64,000 nt of DNA from Oceanospirillum sp964342385 (GCA_964342385.1 CAYFGP010000009.1:1-64000); one strand, 5' to 3'; positions 1-7,233 are shown, numbered from the stretch's first letter. Program-made: numbers and translations. The notes: generated by a model from the letters alone, not told the origin.

Positions 1-54
1 CTGATCCTTAGCGTCTTGCTTCTCGCCATCCTTAATATCAGCAATCTTGCTCAT
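1..54 (-). CDS. Unidentified protein, N-terminal 18 residues only
   Basis: An ATG at 54-52 opens a frame that runs off the left edge (first residues MSKIADIKDGEKQDAK). It is preceded by a strong ribosome binding site, GGGAGGA, about six bases upstream. The start overlaps the stop of the frame at 51-368 as ATGA, a typical translational coupling. Too little is present to assign a family. The visible stretch is charged and hydrophilic. Confidence 0.5.
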   Translation of the reverse strand, partial: MSKIADIKDGEKQDAKDQ

Positions 55-368
55 AACCCGATCCTCCCTACAGCGAAGCCCATCAAATAGACAGATCGCC
101 GCCCAGATAAACGCCCACTTGAGTTAAAGAGGGGCAAAGAGAAAGACCCAAAGAGAGATAGAGCAGACGCAAAGACACCACAGGATAAAACACCCGAACG
201 GAGCCGAAACGACTGAAAAATAGAATGTGAGCCAGAGGCCCTAGAGGAATTAAAGACGCGAAAAAACCTGGCACCGCAAACGCGATTACAGGCCGTAAGA
301 TCATGAAAATAAAGAAGAAATTTTTCTTTAGCCGAGCGAAGCTCTGGCGTAATATTGTTCGAAGCCAT
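51..368 (-). CDS. Unidentified 105-residue open frame
   Basis: Open frame of 105 codons whose TGA overlaps the ATG of the next frame (ATGA), which supports it being a translated upstream member of a small operon. I do not recognise the product. The first ~25 residues look like ordinary protein (MASNNITPELRSAKEKF), but the rest is rich in Ser, Phe, Arg and Leu and could be a shadow or a shifted frame; a hydrophobic frame at 83-304 overlaps it. The ribosome binding site is weak (GGTAG). The start lies 26 bases after the stop of a broken frame at 395-481, so the two may once have been consecutive genes. Confidence 0.3.
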   Translation of the reverse strand: MASNNITPELRSAKEKFLLYFHDLTACNRVCGARFFRVFNSSRASGSHSIFQSFRLRSGVLSCGVFASALSLFGSFSLPLFNSSGRLSGRRSVYLMGFAVGRIGL

Positions 369-394
369 AATTGATACTACCGTTATCAGTTTGG

Positions 395-481
395 TTAGCT
401 GCCTCTTGGTGTTACCAGCACCTTGAGGTAGCGCTTAAGATTTAAATGCTTGCGATAGGCAGACTCCTGCTGTTGATTAGA
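395..481 (-). pseudogene. 3' remnant of an interrupted gene
   Basis: Minus-strand frame of 28 codons with no start codon, ending in TAA at 397-395. The translation is basic and protein-like (contains AYRKHLNLKRYLKVLVTPRG). An in-frame TAA at 484-482 and the large hairpin at 495-536 lie immediately upstream. It reads like the last part of a gene cut off by arrival of the defence cassettes to its right. The parent family is not recognised. Confidence 0.35.
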
Positions 482-494
482 TTAGCAAGTAATC

Positions 495-540
495 AAACAC
501 CAGATAGCGATTTAAAGCAATCGCTATCTGGTGTTTTTGT
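495..540 (+). terminator. Strong hairpin followed by a T-rich run
   Basis: Perfect 17-bp inverted repeat (495-511 with 520-536) around an 8-base loop, then GTTTTTGTTT on the plus strand. Its form is a Rho-independent terminator for plus-strand transcription, yet no plus-strand gene lies upstream in the window. It sits at the junction between the broken frame at 395-481 and the defence cassettes, so it may instead mark the island edge. Confidence 0.5.
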
Positions 541-571
541 TTGGGTTCAAAGTAGATTGGATTAGCTCGGG

Positions 572-628
572 CTCATGCTAAAGCGCAAAATATTAACAAC
601 AGTAAAACCTGAAGAAGTTTTTCAACGC
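572..628 (-). repeat. Shared repeat, copy A
   Basis: A 57-bp segment closely matching 2145-2210; the core reads gcgcaaaatatta(a/c)caaca followed by aagaagttttt on the plus strand. Each copy lies just downstream (minus-strand sense) of the attC-like site that follows a two-gene TIR module. Copy B carries about nine extra bases before the TTTCAACGC end. Confidence 0.7.
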
Positions 629-681
629 CGCAATAAGCGGTGAGCGTAGCGAGTCCAGCGCAACTTTTTGCGCATTGTTAA
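620..681 (-). other. attC-like site after the TIR/SLATT module
   Basis: Read on the minus strand, this 62-bp segment starts just after the TAA of the SLATT gene with ATTTAAC, which fits the integron R'' consensus RYYYAAC. It ends with GCGTTGAAA, which fits the R' consensus GTTRRRY in six of seven positions. The centre holds partly self-complementary sequence (around CTCGCTACGCTCACC). The length lies in the usual attC range. No integrase gene is in the window. The assignment is by eye. Confidence 0.45.
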
Positions 682-682
682 A

Positions 683-1546
683 TTATGTGTACTGCCTTGC
701 TACCCATTGTGTATGTTCTCTGGAAAAAGCTCTCTCGGCATTGTTCACAAACTCAGACAGTTGTTCTTCTGTTTCAACACTCTCCGTTAATCCTCTAATT
801 ATTCCTATTTCTTGGGCTGTCAGAGAATAAGCAGAGGATAACTCATTAAATTTTTTTATTTGCATCCAGCTAATTATAAATGCTGCCAGAACCACAAAAA
901 CGTCTGTAGGCCAGTATTTCCACTCTGGATATGCGATTCTAACTAGCACACAACATACCGCAGAAAACTGAGCTATCAACAAAGCAGCAAACCAATACTT
1001 TTGCATTTTCTTGTTATGAGCCGCCTTTGTCGTATACCAACGACGCTGTTCATCTATACGATTTCTCAGATAAAAGTCGACTCTTTCTTGCATATTTAAT
1101 GCTCGAGTATCGTCCATATCCTCTGTTATCTGATCTCCTACATCTTGATGTTCTCCAATCGCCCCCCCCAGCTCTCGGTTGGTACGAATAATTTCATGGA
1201 GCATATTTCGGAATTCAGATTTAGGGATCTGTACGGATTGAGCATCCATAAAAGGTGTGGATCTCATAACATATCGCCAAGTAGATGTTTTTATCGACTC
1301 AGCGACTGCGCGTCCGTTATACCAGGTTTTCTCAAATTTCTTAACACCTAGAAATATTGATATACCTAACGCAGAAAGAAATACAATTGCCATGATAATA
1401 CTGTATTTCTTTTCTGGCATGACGTTTATAGTCAAGCAAGTACCAATGATTAAGAGAAATGCATGAAAAAAAGTAAGTCTCAAAAAAGTTCGTTGCGCAG
1501 ATAGAGAAGCGGCATCAGCAACTTTATAAAGTGAAGGGTAGTTCAT
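683..1546 (-). CDS. SLATT-type (DUF4231-like) multi-TM effector candidate
   Basis: Protein of 287 residues with two pairs of predicted membrane helices (about 22-42 and 48-68, then 184-205 and 212-229). Each pair is followed by a cytoplasmic helix; the first carries K-x-W-Y-N-x-R-x-x-x-E-S and a second Trp, typical of SLATT domains. SLATT proteins are predicted pore-forming effectors in bacterial conflict systems and normally act when a partner senses infection. An in-frame ATG at 1582 has no usable ribosome binding site, whereas the ATG at 1546 has GAGG five bases upstream, so I use 1546. The gene follows the TIR gene by 39 bases and ends just before an attC-like site. The family assignment comes from topology and motif, so the exact subfamily is uncertain. 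Confidence 0.75.
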   Translation of the reverse strand: MNYPSLYKVADAASLSAQRTFLRLTFFHAFLLIIGTCLTINVMPEKKYSIIMAIVFLSALGISIFLGVKKFEKTWYNGRAVAESIKTSTWRYVMRSTPFMDAQSVQIPKSEFRNMLHEIIRTNRELGGAIGEHQDVGDQITEDMDDTRALNMQERVDFYLRNRIDEQRRWYTTKAAHNKKMQKYWFAALLIAQFSAVCCVLVRIAYPEWKYWPTDVFVVLAAFIISWMQIKKFNELSSAYSLTAQEIGIIRGLTESVETEEQLSEFVNNAERAFSREHTQWVARQYT

Positions 1547-1585
1547 TATGACCTCAAAGTTGTGCCCCTCAGGGCGTAACATCCT

Positions 1586-1996
1586 TTATCTTTTCAGTTC
1601 GCGAATTGCATCTACAATGCTTGAAGTGTTCCATCCAACAATTTTGTCCGCAGCATCCTGCACAGCCTTAGGCATAACCTTTGCCCTCCATGGTTTAATA
1701 CCCAAGATAGGCTTCCCTAAAGACTCAGCATAATCTATTTCAAACTGAATCCAATCACTACGAGATACATACATTCCACCCAGAATAACAACGACTTCTA
1801 CAGGGCGAATTTGTTGTCTAAGCTCTTCCTTAAGATCCTCCACGGGTAAGTCATCGAAAGCCTTGTGTCTAGGAACAGAGTAATTTGCACACTTGAAGTT
1901 ATTCGCTTGATCTAAAAACTCGATAACTCTATTGTAGTCATCATCATATTTCCATTTATGACTAATAAATAGCCTGTATGCATGAAGTGATGGCAT
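1586..1996 (-). CDS. TIR-like (MTH538/ThsB-type, DUF1863) domain protein
   Basis: A 136-residue protein consisting of a single TIR-like domain. The first strand is LFISHKW, followed by the NYSVP segment characteristic of the Thoeris ThsB-like subfamily. The helix W82-x-x-x-E86 supplies the candidate catalytic glutamate, and a strand reading PILGIKPW follows. Members of this family use NAD+ to make cyclic ADP-ribose-type signals that activate a partner. The TTG-initiated longer frame (2017) contains the ribosome binding site AAGGAG itself, so the ATG at 1996 is chosen. It forms a two-gene module with the SLATT membrane protein downstream. The signalling role is inferred from family and context. 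Confidence 0.85.
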   Translation of the reverse strand: MPSLHAYRLFISHKWKYDDDYNRVIEFLDQANNFKCANYSVPRHKAFDDLPVEDLKEELRQQIRPVEVVVILGGMYVSRSDWIQFEIDYAESLGKPILGIKPWRAKVMPKAVQDAADKIVGWNTSSIVDAIRELKR

Positions 1997-2144
1997 CGTA
2001 TTCTTCTCCTTTGCCAAGGATAATCCGGTAATTTAACGAGACGGTAGAAAAAACCAAGCCTCAGAAATTGATCATTTTTTTACTAAAATTCGTGTCTCTA
2101 CATAAACTTCAGAAGAGCAATTTGTATCTGCAAAATAGCTAAAA

Positions 2145-2210
2145 CTCATACAGCAGCGCAAAATATTACCAACAACAAGACCTTAAGAAGTTTTTCTCCA
2201 GTTTCAACGC
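2145..2210 (-). repeat. Shared repeat, copy B
   Basis: Partner of 572-628. On the plus strand both begin CTCAT, share GCGCAAAATATTA and AAGAAGTTTTT, and end TTTCAACGC. The repeat lies between the two TIR modules. Confidence 0.7.
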
Positions 2211-2311
2211 TTGCAGCAACGATGTATGCTTAGCGGACATTTTCTTTTGCTACGAAACGATTCGCAAAAAATAGGCCATTGATTATGCGTCCGTTTATAT
2301 TGCACTTGTTA
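2202..2311 (-). other. attC-like site between the two TIR modules
   Basis: Minus-strand 110-bp segment beginning TAACAAG four bases after the stop of the upstream TIR gene and ending GCGTTGAAA, the same end as the site at 620-681. Inside, an ACGGAC / GTCCGC pair could form an inner stem, as in the Vibrio cholerae-type repeat. The internal sequence differs from the other site, as expected for attC sites, while the ends agree. No integron integrase is visible. Confidence 0.4.
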
Positions 2312-2315
2312 TGAT

Positions 2316-2720
2316 TTATTTTGCATACTCTCTGATTGCGGCAACAATACTCTCGGTATTCCAGCGTACATCGGCAATAGATCTACTAGATACTGTAGTT
2401 GAAATTCTTTCTTGCCCCCAAGGTATTATACCGACGATTGGAATACCCAAACCTATAGCTTTATCCAACTCCCACTCCATCCATTCACTATAACTTGCAT
2501 ACATTCCTGCAAGTCCAAGTACTATGTCTGAATTTCCTATTTTTTCGGCTAAACGCTGCTTTATATAGTAAGAATTAGTAGAGTTGATTGGTTCATCTTT
2601 ACTAACTTCCTCAAACTCAACATTAAAGTAACCACGATCGTTCAACAATCTGTGCAAGCCTTCCAGCGCTTCAGAATTTTGCCATGAGTGACTAATAAAA
2701 ATATTATATGCTTTTGCCAT
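2316..2720 (-). CDS. TIR-like (MTH538/ThsB-type) domain protein
   Basis: A 134-residue single-domain protein. It starts with the strand NIFISHSW, has the segment LGLAGMYASYSEW, and shows the helix W80-x-x-x-E84 with the candidate catalytic glutamate. The strand PIVGIIPWG follows. It resembles the neighbouring TIR protein in layout but differs widely in sequence and lacks the NYSVP segment. The start has AAGGAG eight bases upstream. It begins two bases after the stop of the DrHyd/TPR gene, so the two are almost certainly co-translated. It is the predicted NAD+-processing partner of that protein; its substrate and product are unknown. Confidence 0.85.
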   Translation of the reverse strand: MAKAYNIFISHSWQNSEALEGLHRLLNDRGYFNVEFEEVSKDEPINSTNSYYIKQRLAEKIGNSDIVLGLAGMYASYSEWMEWELDKAIGLGIPIVGIIPWGQERISTTVSSRSIADVRWNTESIVAAIREYAK

Positions 2721-2722
2721 TT

Positions 2723-3964
2723 TTAACTCCTTGTTAACTCGAGTAATTTTGTTTTACCTTCTAAAAAAGTCTCTTTTTCCCACTCAGCTTCTGCTAACAA
2801 CATAAACAATTTTTCAAATTGACTACCTTTATAATCATCATTTAAGCCATAATAACAATTTGATAGAGTGGCTATAGCCCACTTTATCTCAGAACTAATA
2901 CCACCTTCTTCAACCGAGTCTTCTATATCCTCCAAAATTTTAACTATTTGTTTACGGGCCTTTTTAGCTGCAATTTTGTAGTATGTCTTTTCATCTTCTT
3001 CTTGTTCAACTTCAGACATCATATCTAAGCAAAGAGCGTAATTTTCCCCAGTGTAATAATCACTCCTTATTTGAAAGCCTTTTTCATAATAACTAATAGC
3101 TCTTTTCAGACATTCAACATCAGAATTTGATAGCCACATTCTTTTATAGATAGCGCCAGTTAAACCAAGAGTTTCAGGGTCATTTGATTCGCCATCGGGG
3201 GCTAATTTTTCAATAATTCTTAGTGCGTCTGCCAAAGCTGTAACTTCTGATGGTTCTTTTGACTTGTAGATAGCTAGTGCTTGTTGTTGAAGGAAGTAGT
3301 CTTCTGATGGAACTGCTTCAGCTGCTTTTTCCCATAACTTTGCAGCTTCAACAAATTGGTCCGCTAGCATATGGTCTTTGGCTTTTTCTACAATGGCGAA
3401 TATATGTGTTTCTCTTTCAGCTAAATCACAAATAATTTTCTTATATTCAGCCTGAGGGATTTTTGGTGGATTAATATCTTTGATAAAGTCGTAAAGTGGG
3501 CTATCAATAATAGTGTTTTTAGTAATTCTATCAATAGTTTTAGACAGAGCCTTTTGGCAGCGCTCAGCTTCATCAGCACCAATATCTTCGCCTAAGTGTT
3601 TATAGTGAAATATCCTAGTATGATCCAAGTCGAAAGGAATCTTTCCTTCTTCTTCTTTTATTACTATCGTTGAATATGGCTTAACTGCATGCCGTATACC
3701 TAATTCATAGATAGCATTTGGATTAAAAGTAGAAATATCTGCGACGACTAGCTCTGCCTGCATGAGCAATGCATACATGCTTTTGTCTATTAGTCCAGAA
3801 TCCTGTATTTCGTCAGCTCTAACACATTGAAAACCTGAAGACTCAACAGCCGGCTGAATTATATTTTTGTATGTCTTGTCTAGATCTAGTGTTTTACCAG
3901 TTGAGTAATCGGTCTTTTTACCAAACCCCATAATAACAAAACAAATTTTCTTTGATTTTGCCAC
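2723..3964 (-). CDS. Deoxyribosyltransferase-like + TPR (ASK TRAF-binding family) protein
   Basis: A 413-residue protein in two parts. Residues 1-120 resemble nucleoside 2-deoxyribosyltransferase-like (DrHyd) domains: FVIMGF near the start, then ADIS..NPN..YELGIRHA with E87 as the likely catalytic residue. Residues ~170-405 are helical repeats of the type seen in the TRAF-binding central region of animal ASK/MAP3K kinases (LGLTGAIYKRMW, then AISYYEKGF). This TPR scaffold has been predicted to read NAD+-derived signals in bacterial immune systems. The start is a GTG with AAGGAG eight bases upstream. Its TIR partner follows after two bases. The gene has lower GC than the housekeeping genes in the window, consistent with transfer. 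Confidence 0.8.
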   Translation of the reverse strand: MAKSKKICFVIMGFGKKTDYSTGKTLDLDKTYKNIIQPAVESSGFQCVRADEIQDSGLIDKSMYALLMQAELVVADISTFNPNAIYELGIRHAVKPYSTIVIKEEEGKIPFDLDHTRIFHYKHLGEDIGADEAERCQKALSKTIDRITKNTIIDSPLYDFIKDINPPKIPQAEYKKIICDLAERETHIFAIVEKAKDHMLADQFVEAAKLWEKAAEAVPSEDYFLQQQALAIYKSKEPSEVTALADALRIIEKLAPDGESNDPETLGLTGAIYKRMWLSNSDVECLKRAISYYEKGFQIRSDYYTGENYALCLDMMSEVEQEEDEKTYYKIAAKKARKQIVKILEDIEDSVEEGGISSEIKWAIATLSNCYYGLNDDYKGSQFEKLFMLLAEAEWEKETFLEGKTKLLELTRS

Positions 3965-4026
3965 AAAAACTCCTTGTGAACTCAGTATTCGGATAACTCA
4001 TAACATTTTATTCATCCGCTCGTGCA

Positions 4027-4063
4027 AGCTTAACAAGCTTGTAAGGCTGGTCTACCTTACAAG
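4027..4063. promoter_or_regulatory. Inverted repeats in the divergent promoter region
   Basis: A 9-bp perfect inverted repeat (CTTGTAAGG at 4038-4046, CCTTACAAG at 4055-4063) with an 8-base spacer, next to a direct repeat AAGCTT-AAC-AAGCTT (4027-4041). It lies between the divergent DrHyd/TPR gene and the small gene at 4083. It could be an operator for either gene or a structure in the 4083 leader. Confidence 0.4.
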
Positions 4064-4082
4064 GTAATCAAGGAGGACAACC

Positions 4083-4322
4083 ATGTATCGGCGAATAAAA
4101 AAGTATCAAAATAATGTAGAGCATCGAGCCAATCAACGCATAATACAAGAACAGAAATTTGCCCCAAATACTGAGAATCATTCTTTTACTGAATTACCTG
4201 ACCTGCCCTGTATCATTGAGATAATAGATCTCAACTCAGGCACTCCCATCAAACATAGAATGGAACTATACCTTATGGTTCGCATTGATTGCTATGATGT
4301 TTTTGTCGATAACCGATTATGA
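4083..4322 (+). CDS. Small conserved-looking protein of unknown function
   Basis: A 79-residue protein with an excellent ribosome binding site (AAGGAGGA six bases before the ATG). The C-terminal half has the pattern IEIIDLNSGTP...MELYLMVRIDCYDVFVD. This resembles small uncharacterised proteobacterial proteins with an ELY..xRIDCY motif, recalled from memory. The first ~40 residues are basic and probably disordered. It is divergent from the defence operon and separated from it by inverted repeats. No function is proposed. Confidence 0.6.
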   Translation: MYRRIKKYQNNVEHRANQRIIQEQKFAPNTENHSFTELPDLPCIIEIIDLNSGTPIKHRMELYLMVRIDCYDVFVDNRL

Positions 4323-4759
4323 AAGAGAAGAATAGGTTAGAGAAAAATACTTGAAGGACTTCGTAAATTTTTATACGCCAGAGAGCTGAATAACGTTTAA
4401 CTTCTTCACTATTGAGCAACAATAAATTAATGCGACACTATTAGTCCCATAAAAACAAAAACACCCAACCTTCAACCGTTGATTTATATAGGTTGTTTCA
4501 CAGGCATTCTATTTCATTCACTCATACGATCATCAAGACAGACTCATTCAACGCGACCAAAAGTGACGATACATAATACGCAGAAAATGTTTGGAGGTTA
4601 CTCGCTATACAAGGGCTTTTAAGATTATCGGATGAGGCTGGAGCGCTACTGATCAGTAGAGAGCTAAATGAATAATCGGCGTAGATTCTGGCTGAACCAA
4701 CACAGACAGATAATGGATCTGGATATTCGCATCCCTGCAATCCAGACTATTCGATCAAT
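4323..4759. other. Gene-poor interval, no supported gene
   Basis: AT-rich 437-bp stretch between the small gene at 4083 and the chemoreceptor. A weak nested inverted repeat (CAACC...GGTTG around 4468-4497) may end transcription of the small gene. A 72-codon minus-strand frame has no ribosome binding site and no recognisable sequence. This may be the right edge of the island. Confidence 0.4.
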
Positions 4760-6760
4760 TTAATACTCACTCAACCCCTTCAGCTTATGAATGGCTTCAA
4801 CCTCTTCATCAATCTGATCCAAACGCTCTGCTAGCTCATTCATACTCTCGATATTAGCGGAGACTTTTTCTTCGGTTTGAGTCGATGAGGTCATCATTGC
4901 ATTCATTTCATCGCTTAGATCAGAAGAACTTTCTGCAATCTCTTCGATAAACTGGCTGGTGCGGTCAATGGTGCCTTTAATGCTCATAATAGAGCCAGAG
5001 ACGTTATTGATGGTTTTACCCGTTTCATCGACACTCTTTTGGGTATTTTGCGACAGGTTGCGCACTTCATCAGCAACCACGGCAAAACCTCGCCCTGCAT
5101 CACCGGCTCTGGCTGCTTCAATGGCTGCATTGAGTGCCAGTAAGCTGGTCTGGTCCGCAATGCCTGAGATTACGTTCAGTACCGATTGCACCTCTTCCGC
5201 ATTCTGCTGCAAGACATCCACATCGCTGCGTAGCTGTAAACGATCCTGTTCCTGATCGTCGATAATGCGGCTGAAATGGTTAAAGCGTTTTTGCACATCT
5301 GACAGCACATCACGGGAGGTTTCCGTATAGTTTTGCAGAGAGTCAAAGCCCCCCATAATGGAACGTACCAAGGGTTTGTACTCAGCCATATGGTCAATCA
5401 AGGTTGCTTGCAGCTGGTTAATCTGGCGCAGGCTATTTAAACGGGATTCCATAAAGTACATGCGGAAATGACTGTAGTTCTGCGGGAAGTTATCGGCATA
5501 ATCGTCACTAAAACGCTCTCCTTCTTTCAATTGATAGAAGAACACAGCAGTCAAAGTCTGATTCATATGCACGCCCAACAACTCTCCAAAGGTAGAAAAT
5601 CCCGCTGCCGGTATCTGTTGGAAGGTACTCACCCGATTCAACTCGTTGGCATTATTTAGCCGTCTCAGTACGCAGTCATTTGCCAGCATGGCCACAGGAG
5701 TGGGCTTGCTGCCAGCATAGCGTTTGTATTCCTGCTCGGTATGGGCTGCAAAGGGGGTAGCTTTAACCAGATGTAAATTATCGCCAAAATGCAGGTCACA
5801 GAAGAAAGCCACCGCCTCACTGGCCTGATCAATCCCTGCAATCGAACGCACAAACAGTTCACCGCCGATCTCAACGCCAAAAGAGTGTCCTACCAGTTTG
5901 CTATCCAGCTCTCCTGGCTGGCAATTAAAGTGCTCACACAACGCCTGCACCAGAGATACTGCTCGGTTCTGACCAGATTGCATCACCGAATACACACAGC
6001 GGGTATGCGCATCTGATTCTATGATGGTAAAACTGGCACCTGTTTTCTGGAAGTTATGACTTTTAAAGATGCCATAGCGAATATCATTTTTTAGCTTACA
6101 GAAGACGACCAACGCCTGGTTATCCGTTACCCGATTACCATCGAAGACTGAAGCTTGCTGGAAATCCAGCTTGCCGCCAGCGGAGCCGCCAACAAAATAG
6201 CAGGGCAGACGATCACTGGCATACAGCGCCTGCATAAAGAAGTTTTCGCTGGCCGTTAAGCCATCAAAAAAGGTGAGTGCCAGAGTGTCTTTAGAGTTGA
6301 TCTCAAAAGGTAAACTGACCTTGTGGATCTCTTGTTCGATGCGCTGAATCCTTTCCTGTTCTGAGAACTGTATCTGGCCACGTTTAATATCCTCGCAATG
6401 CAGGGGAATGGAACGCAGCTCCACTGCTTCGAACAAAGCATGGCTGTAACTTTGCAGCACAATATTATCCCACGTACCCTCGGCACTGTGATAAAAGGCG
6501 TTATGACAGGAGCTGAGCTCGCCCGCTGTCATAATGGCAATAAACTGTTCTGCAAATGGAACGGCTTGCTTAATACTCTGAGCGGTTTGCTGGAAAGGCA
6601 GATTAGGCGAGATAAACGCTACCACTAAAGCCGCTTTGTTATCCTGAAAATTAAGTGCCTGACATTCGGCGCTATTGATCTCGCTTTGGCGAAAGCTTTT
6701 CACCTTAACAGGGCTTTCACTGGTGTGAGATTTTGTTGCGGTTTGTTTTTTCCAGAACAC
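4760..6760 (-). CDS. Soluble FIST-domain methyl-accepting chemotaxis protein
   Basis: A 666-residue protein with no membrane segment. The N-terminal ~400 residues form FIST_N and FIST_C sensory domains (ALVVAFISPNLPF near the start, a GGSAGGKLDF loop, then the segment around LVGHSFGVEIGGELFVRSIAG). A coiled coil and a chemoreceptor signalling tip follow (IADQTSLLALNAAIEAARAG, then GRGFAVVADEVR), so it should bind CheA/CheW. FIST domains are predicted sensors of small ligands, possibly amino acids. The longest frame opens with TTG at 6772, but GGAG sits six bases before the GTG at 6760, so I use that start. The gene stands alone and its signal probably reaches the flagellar or a parallel chemosensory pathway from the cytoplasm. 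Confidence 0.9.
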   Translation of the reverse strand: MFWKKQTATKSHTSESPVKVKSFRQSEINSAECQALNFQDNKAALVVAFISPNLPFQQTAQSIKQAVPFAEQFIAIMTAGELSSCHNAFYHSAEGTWDNIVLQSYSHALFEAVELRSIPLHCEDIKRGQIQFSEQERIQRIEQEIHKVSLPFEINSKDTLALTFFDGLTASENFFMQALYASDRLPCYFVGGSAGGKLDFQQASVFDGNRVTDNQALVVFCKLKNDIRYGIFKSHNFQKTGASFTIIESDAHTRCVYSVMQSGQNRAVSLVQALCEHFNCQPGELDSKLVGHSFGVEIGGELFVRSIAGIDQASEAVAFFCDLHFGDNLHLVKATPFAAHTEQEYKRYAGSKPTPVAMLANDCVLRRLNNANELNRVSTFQQIPAAGFSTFGELLGVHMNQTLTAVFFYQLKEGERFSDDYADNFPQNYSHFRMYFMESRLNSLRQINQLQATLIDHMAEYKPLVRSIMGGFDSLQNYTETSRDVLSDVQKRFNHFSRIIDDQEQDRLQLRSDVDVLQQNAEEVQSVLNVISGIADQTSLLALNAAIEAARAGDAGRGFAVVADEVRNLSQNTQKSVDETGKTINNVSGSIMSIKGTIDRTSQFIEEIAESSSDLSDEMNAMMTSSTQTEEKVSANIESMNELAERLDQIDEEVEAIHKLKGLSEY

Positions 6761-7095
6761 GGGCGACTCCAATTAACACGGATCATCACAATGCTGTCAT
6801 TTAATGACGCTATATTGGATTATTAAAAGTGCTTTTTGGATGCGGCATATCCCTTCAATGGACGTATTTATCTGGTACTTTGGAACTAATCCTGTAGCAG
6901 CCTGCTTATAGAACGTATATTGGCATCAATCACTTGATCCCATTCGCGTTATTCCTTCAGCTAACCATATCAGTACTAGAGTGGGTAAAACCTAAATTCT
7001 GGAAAACAAAACGCTTAAAGTTGAATAGAGATAGGTGAAGTAAGAGGCCCTGGTAATGATTTGTATTAGCCTGACTAGATCTGACACAGGGGCTA

Positions 7096-7199
7096 GCTAT
7101 CTTGAAAGCTACCGTAGCTTTCTTGAAAACTAGTGCGACTTTCTTGAAAACCACGGTAATGCTCTTGAAAACTAGCGCGGCTTTTTGAAAACTACCGTA
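7096..7199. repeat. 21-bp tandem repeat, five units
   Basis: Five head-to-tail units with consensus gctttcttgaaaactaccgta. The TTGA cores recur at a 21-bp spacing; the last unit is one base shorter. It lies just downstream of the lipoprotein gene. The minus strand is open through the array and would encode a seven-residue repeat of the type ALVFKK-TV, but no start with a ribosome binding site was found for such a frame. Confidence 0.8.
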
Positions 7200-7233
7200 G
7201 CTTAGGCCTCTTAACAAAAATTGCTGACTAAGA

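Noticed and set aside
83..304. 73-codon hydrophobic minus-strand frame overlapping 51-368
   Set aside because: No ribosome binding site and no link to the next start, whereas the overlapping 105-codon frame ends in ATGA. The evidence for either is weak.
4522..4740. 72-codon minus-strand frame before the FIST chemoreceptor
   Set aside because: No ribosome binding site and no recognisable sequence; likely chance in a gene-poor stretch.
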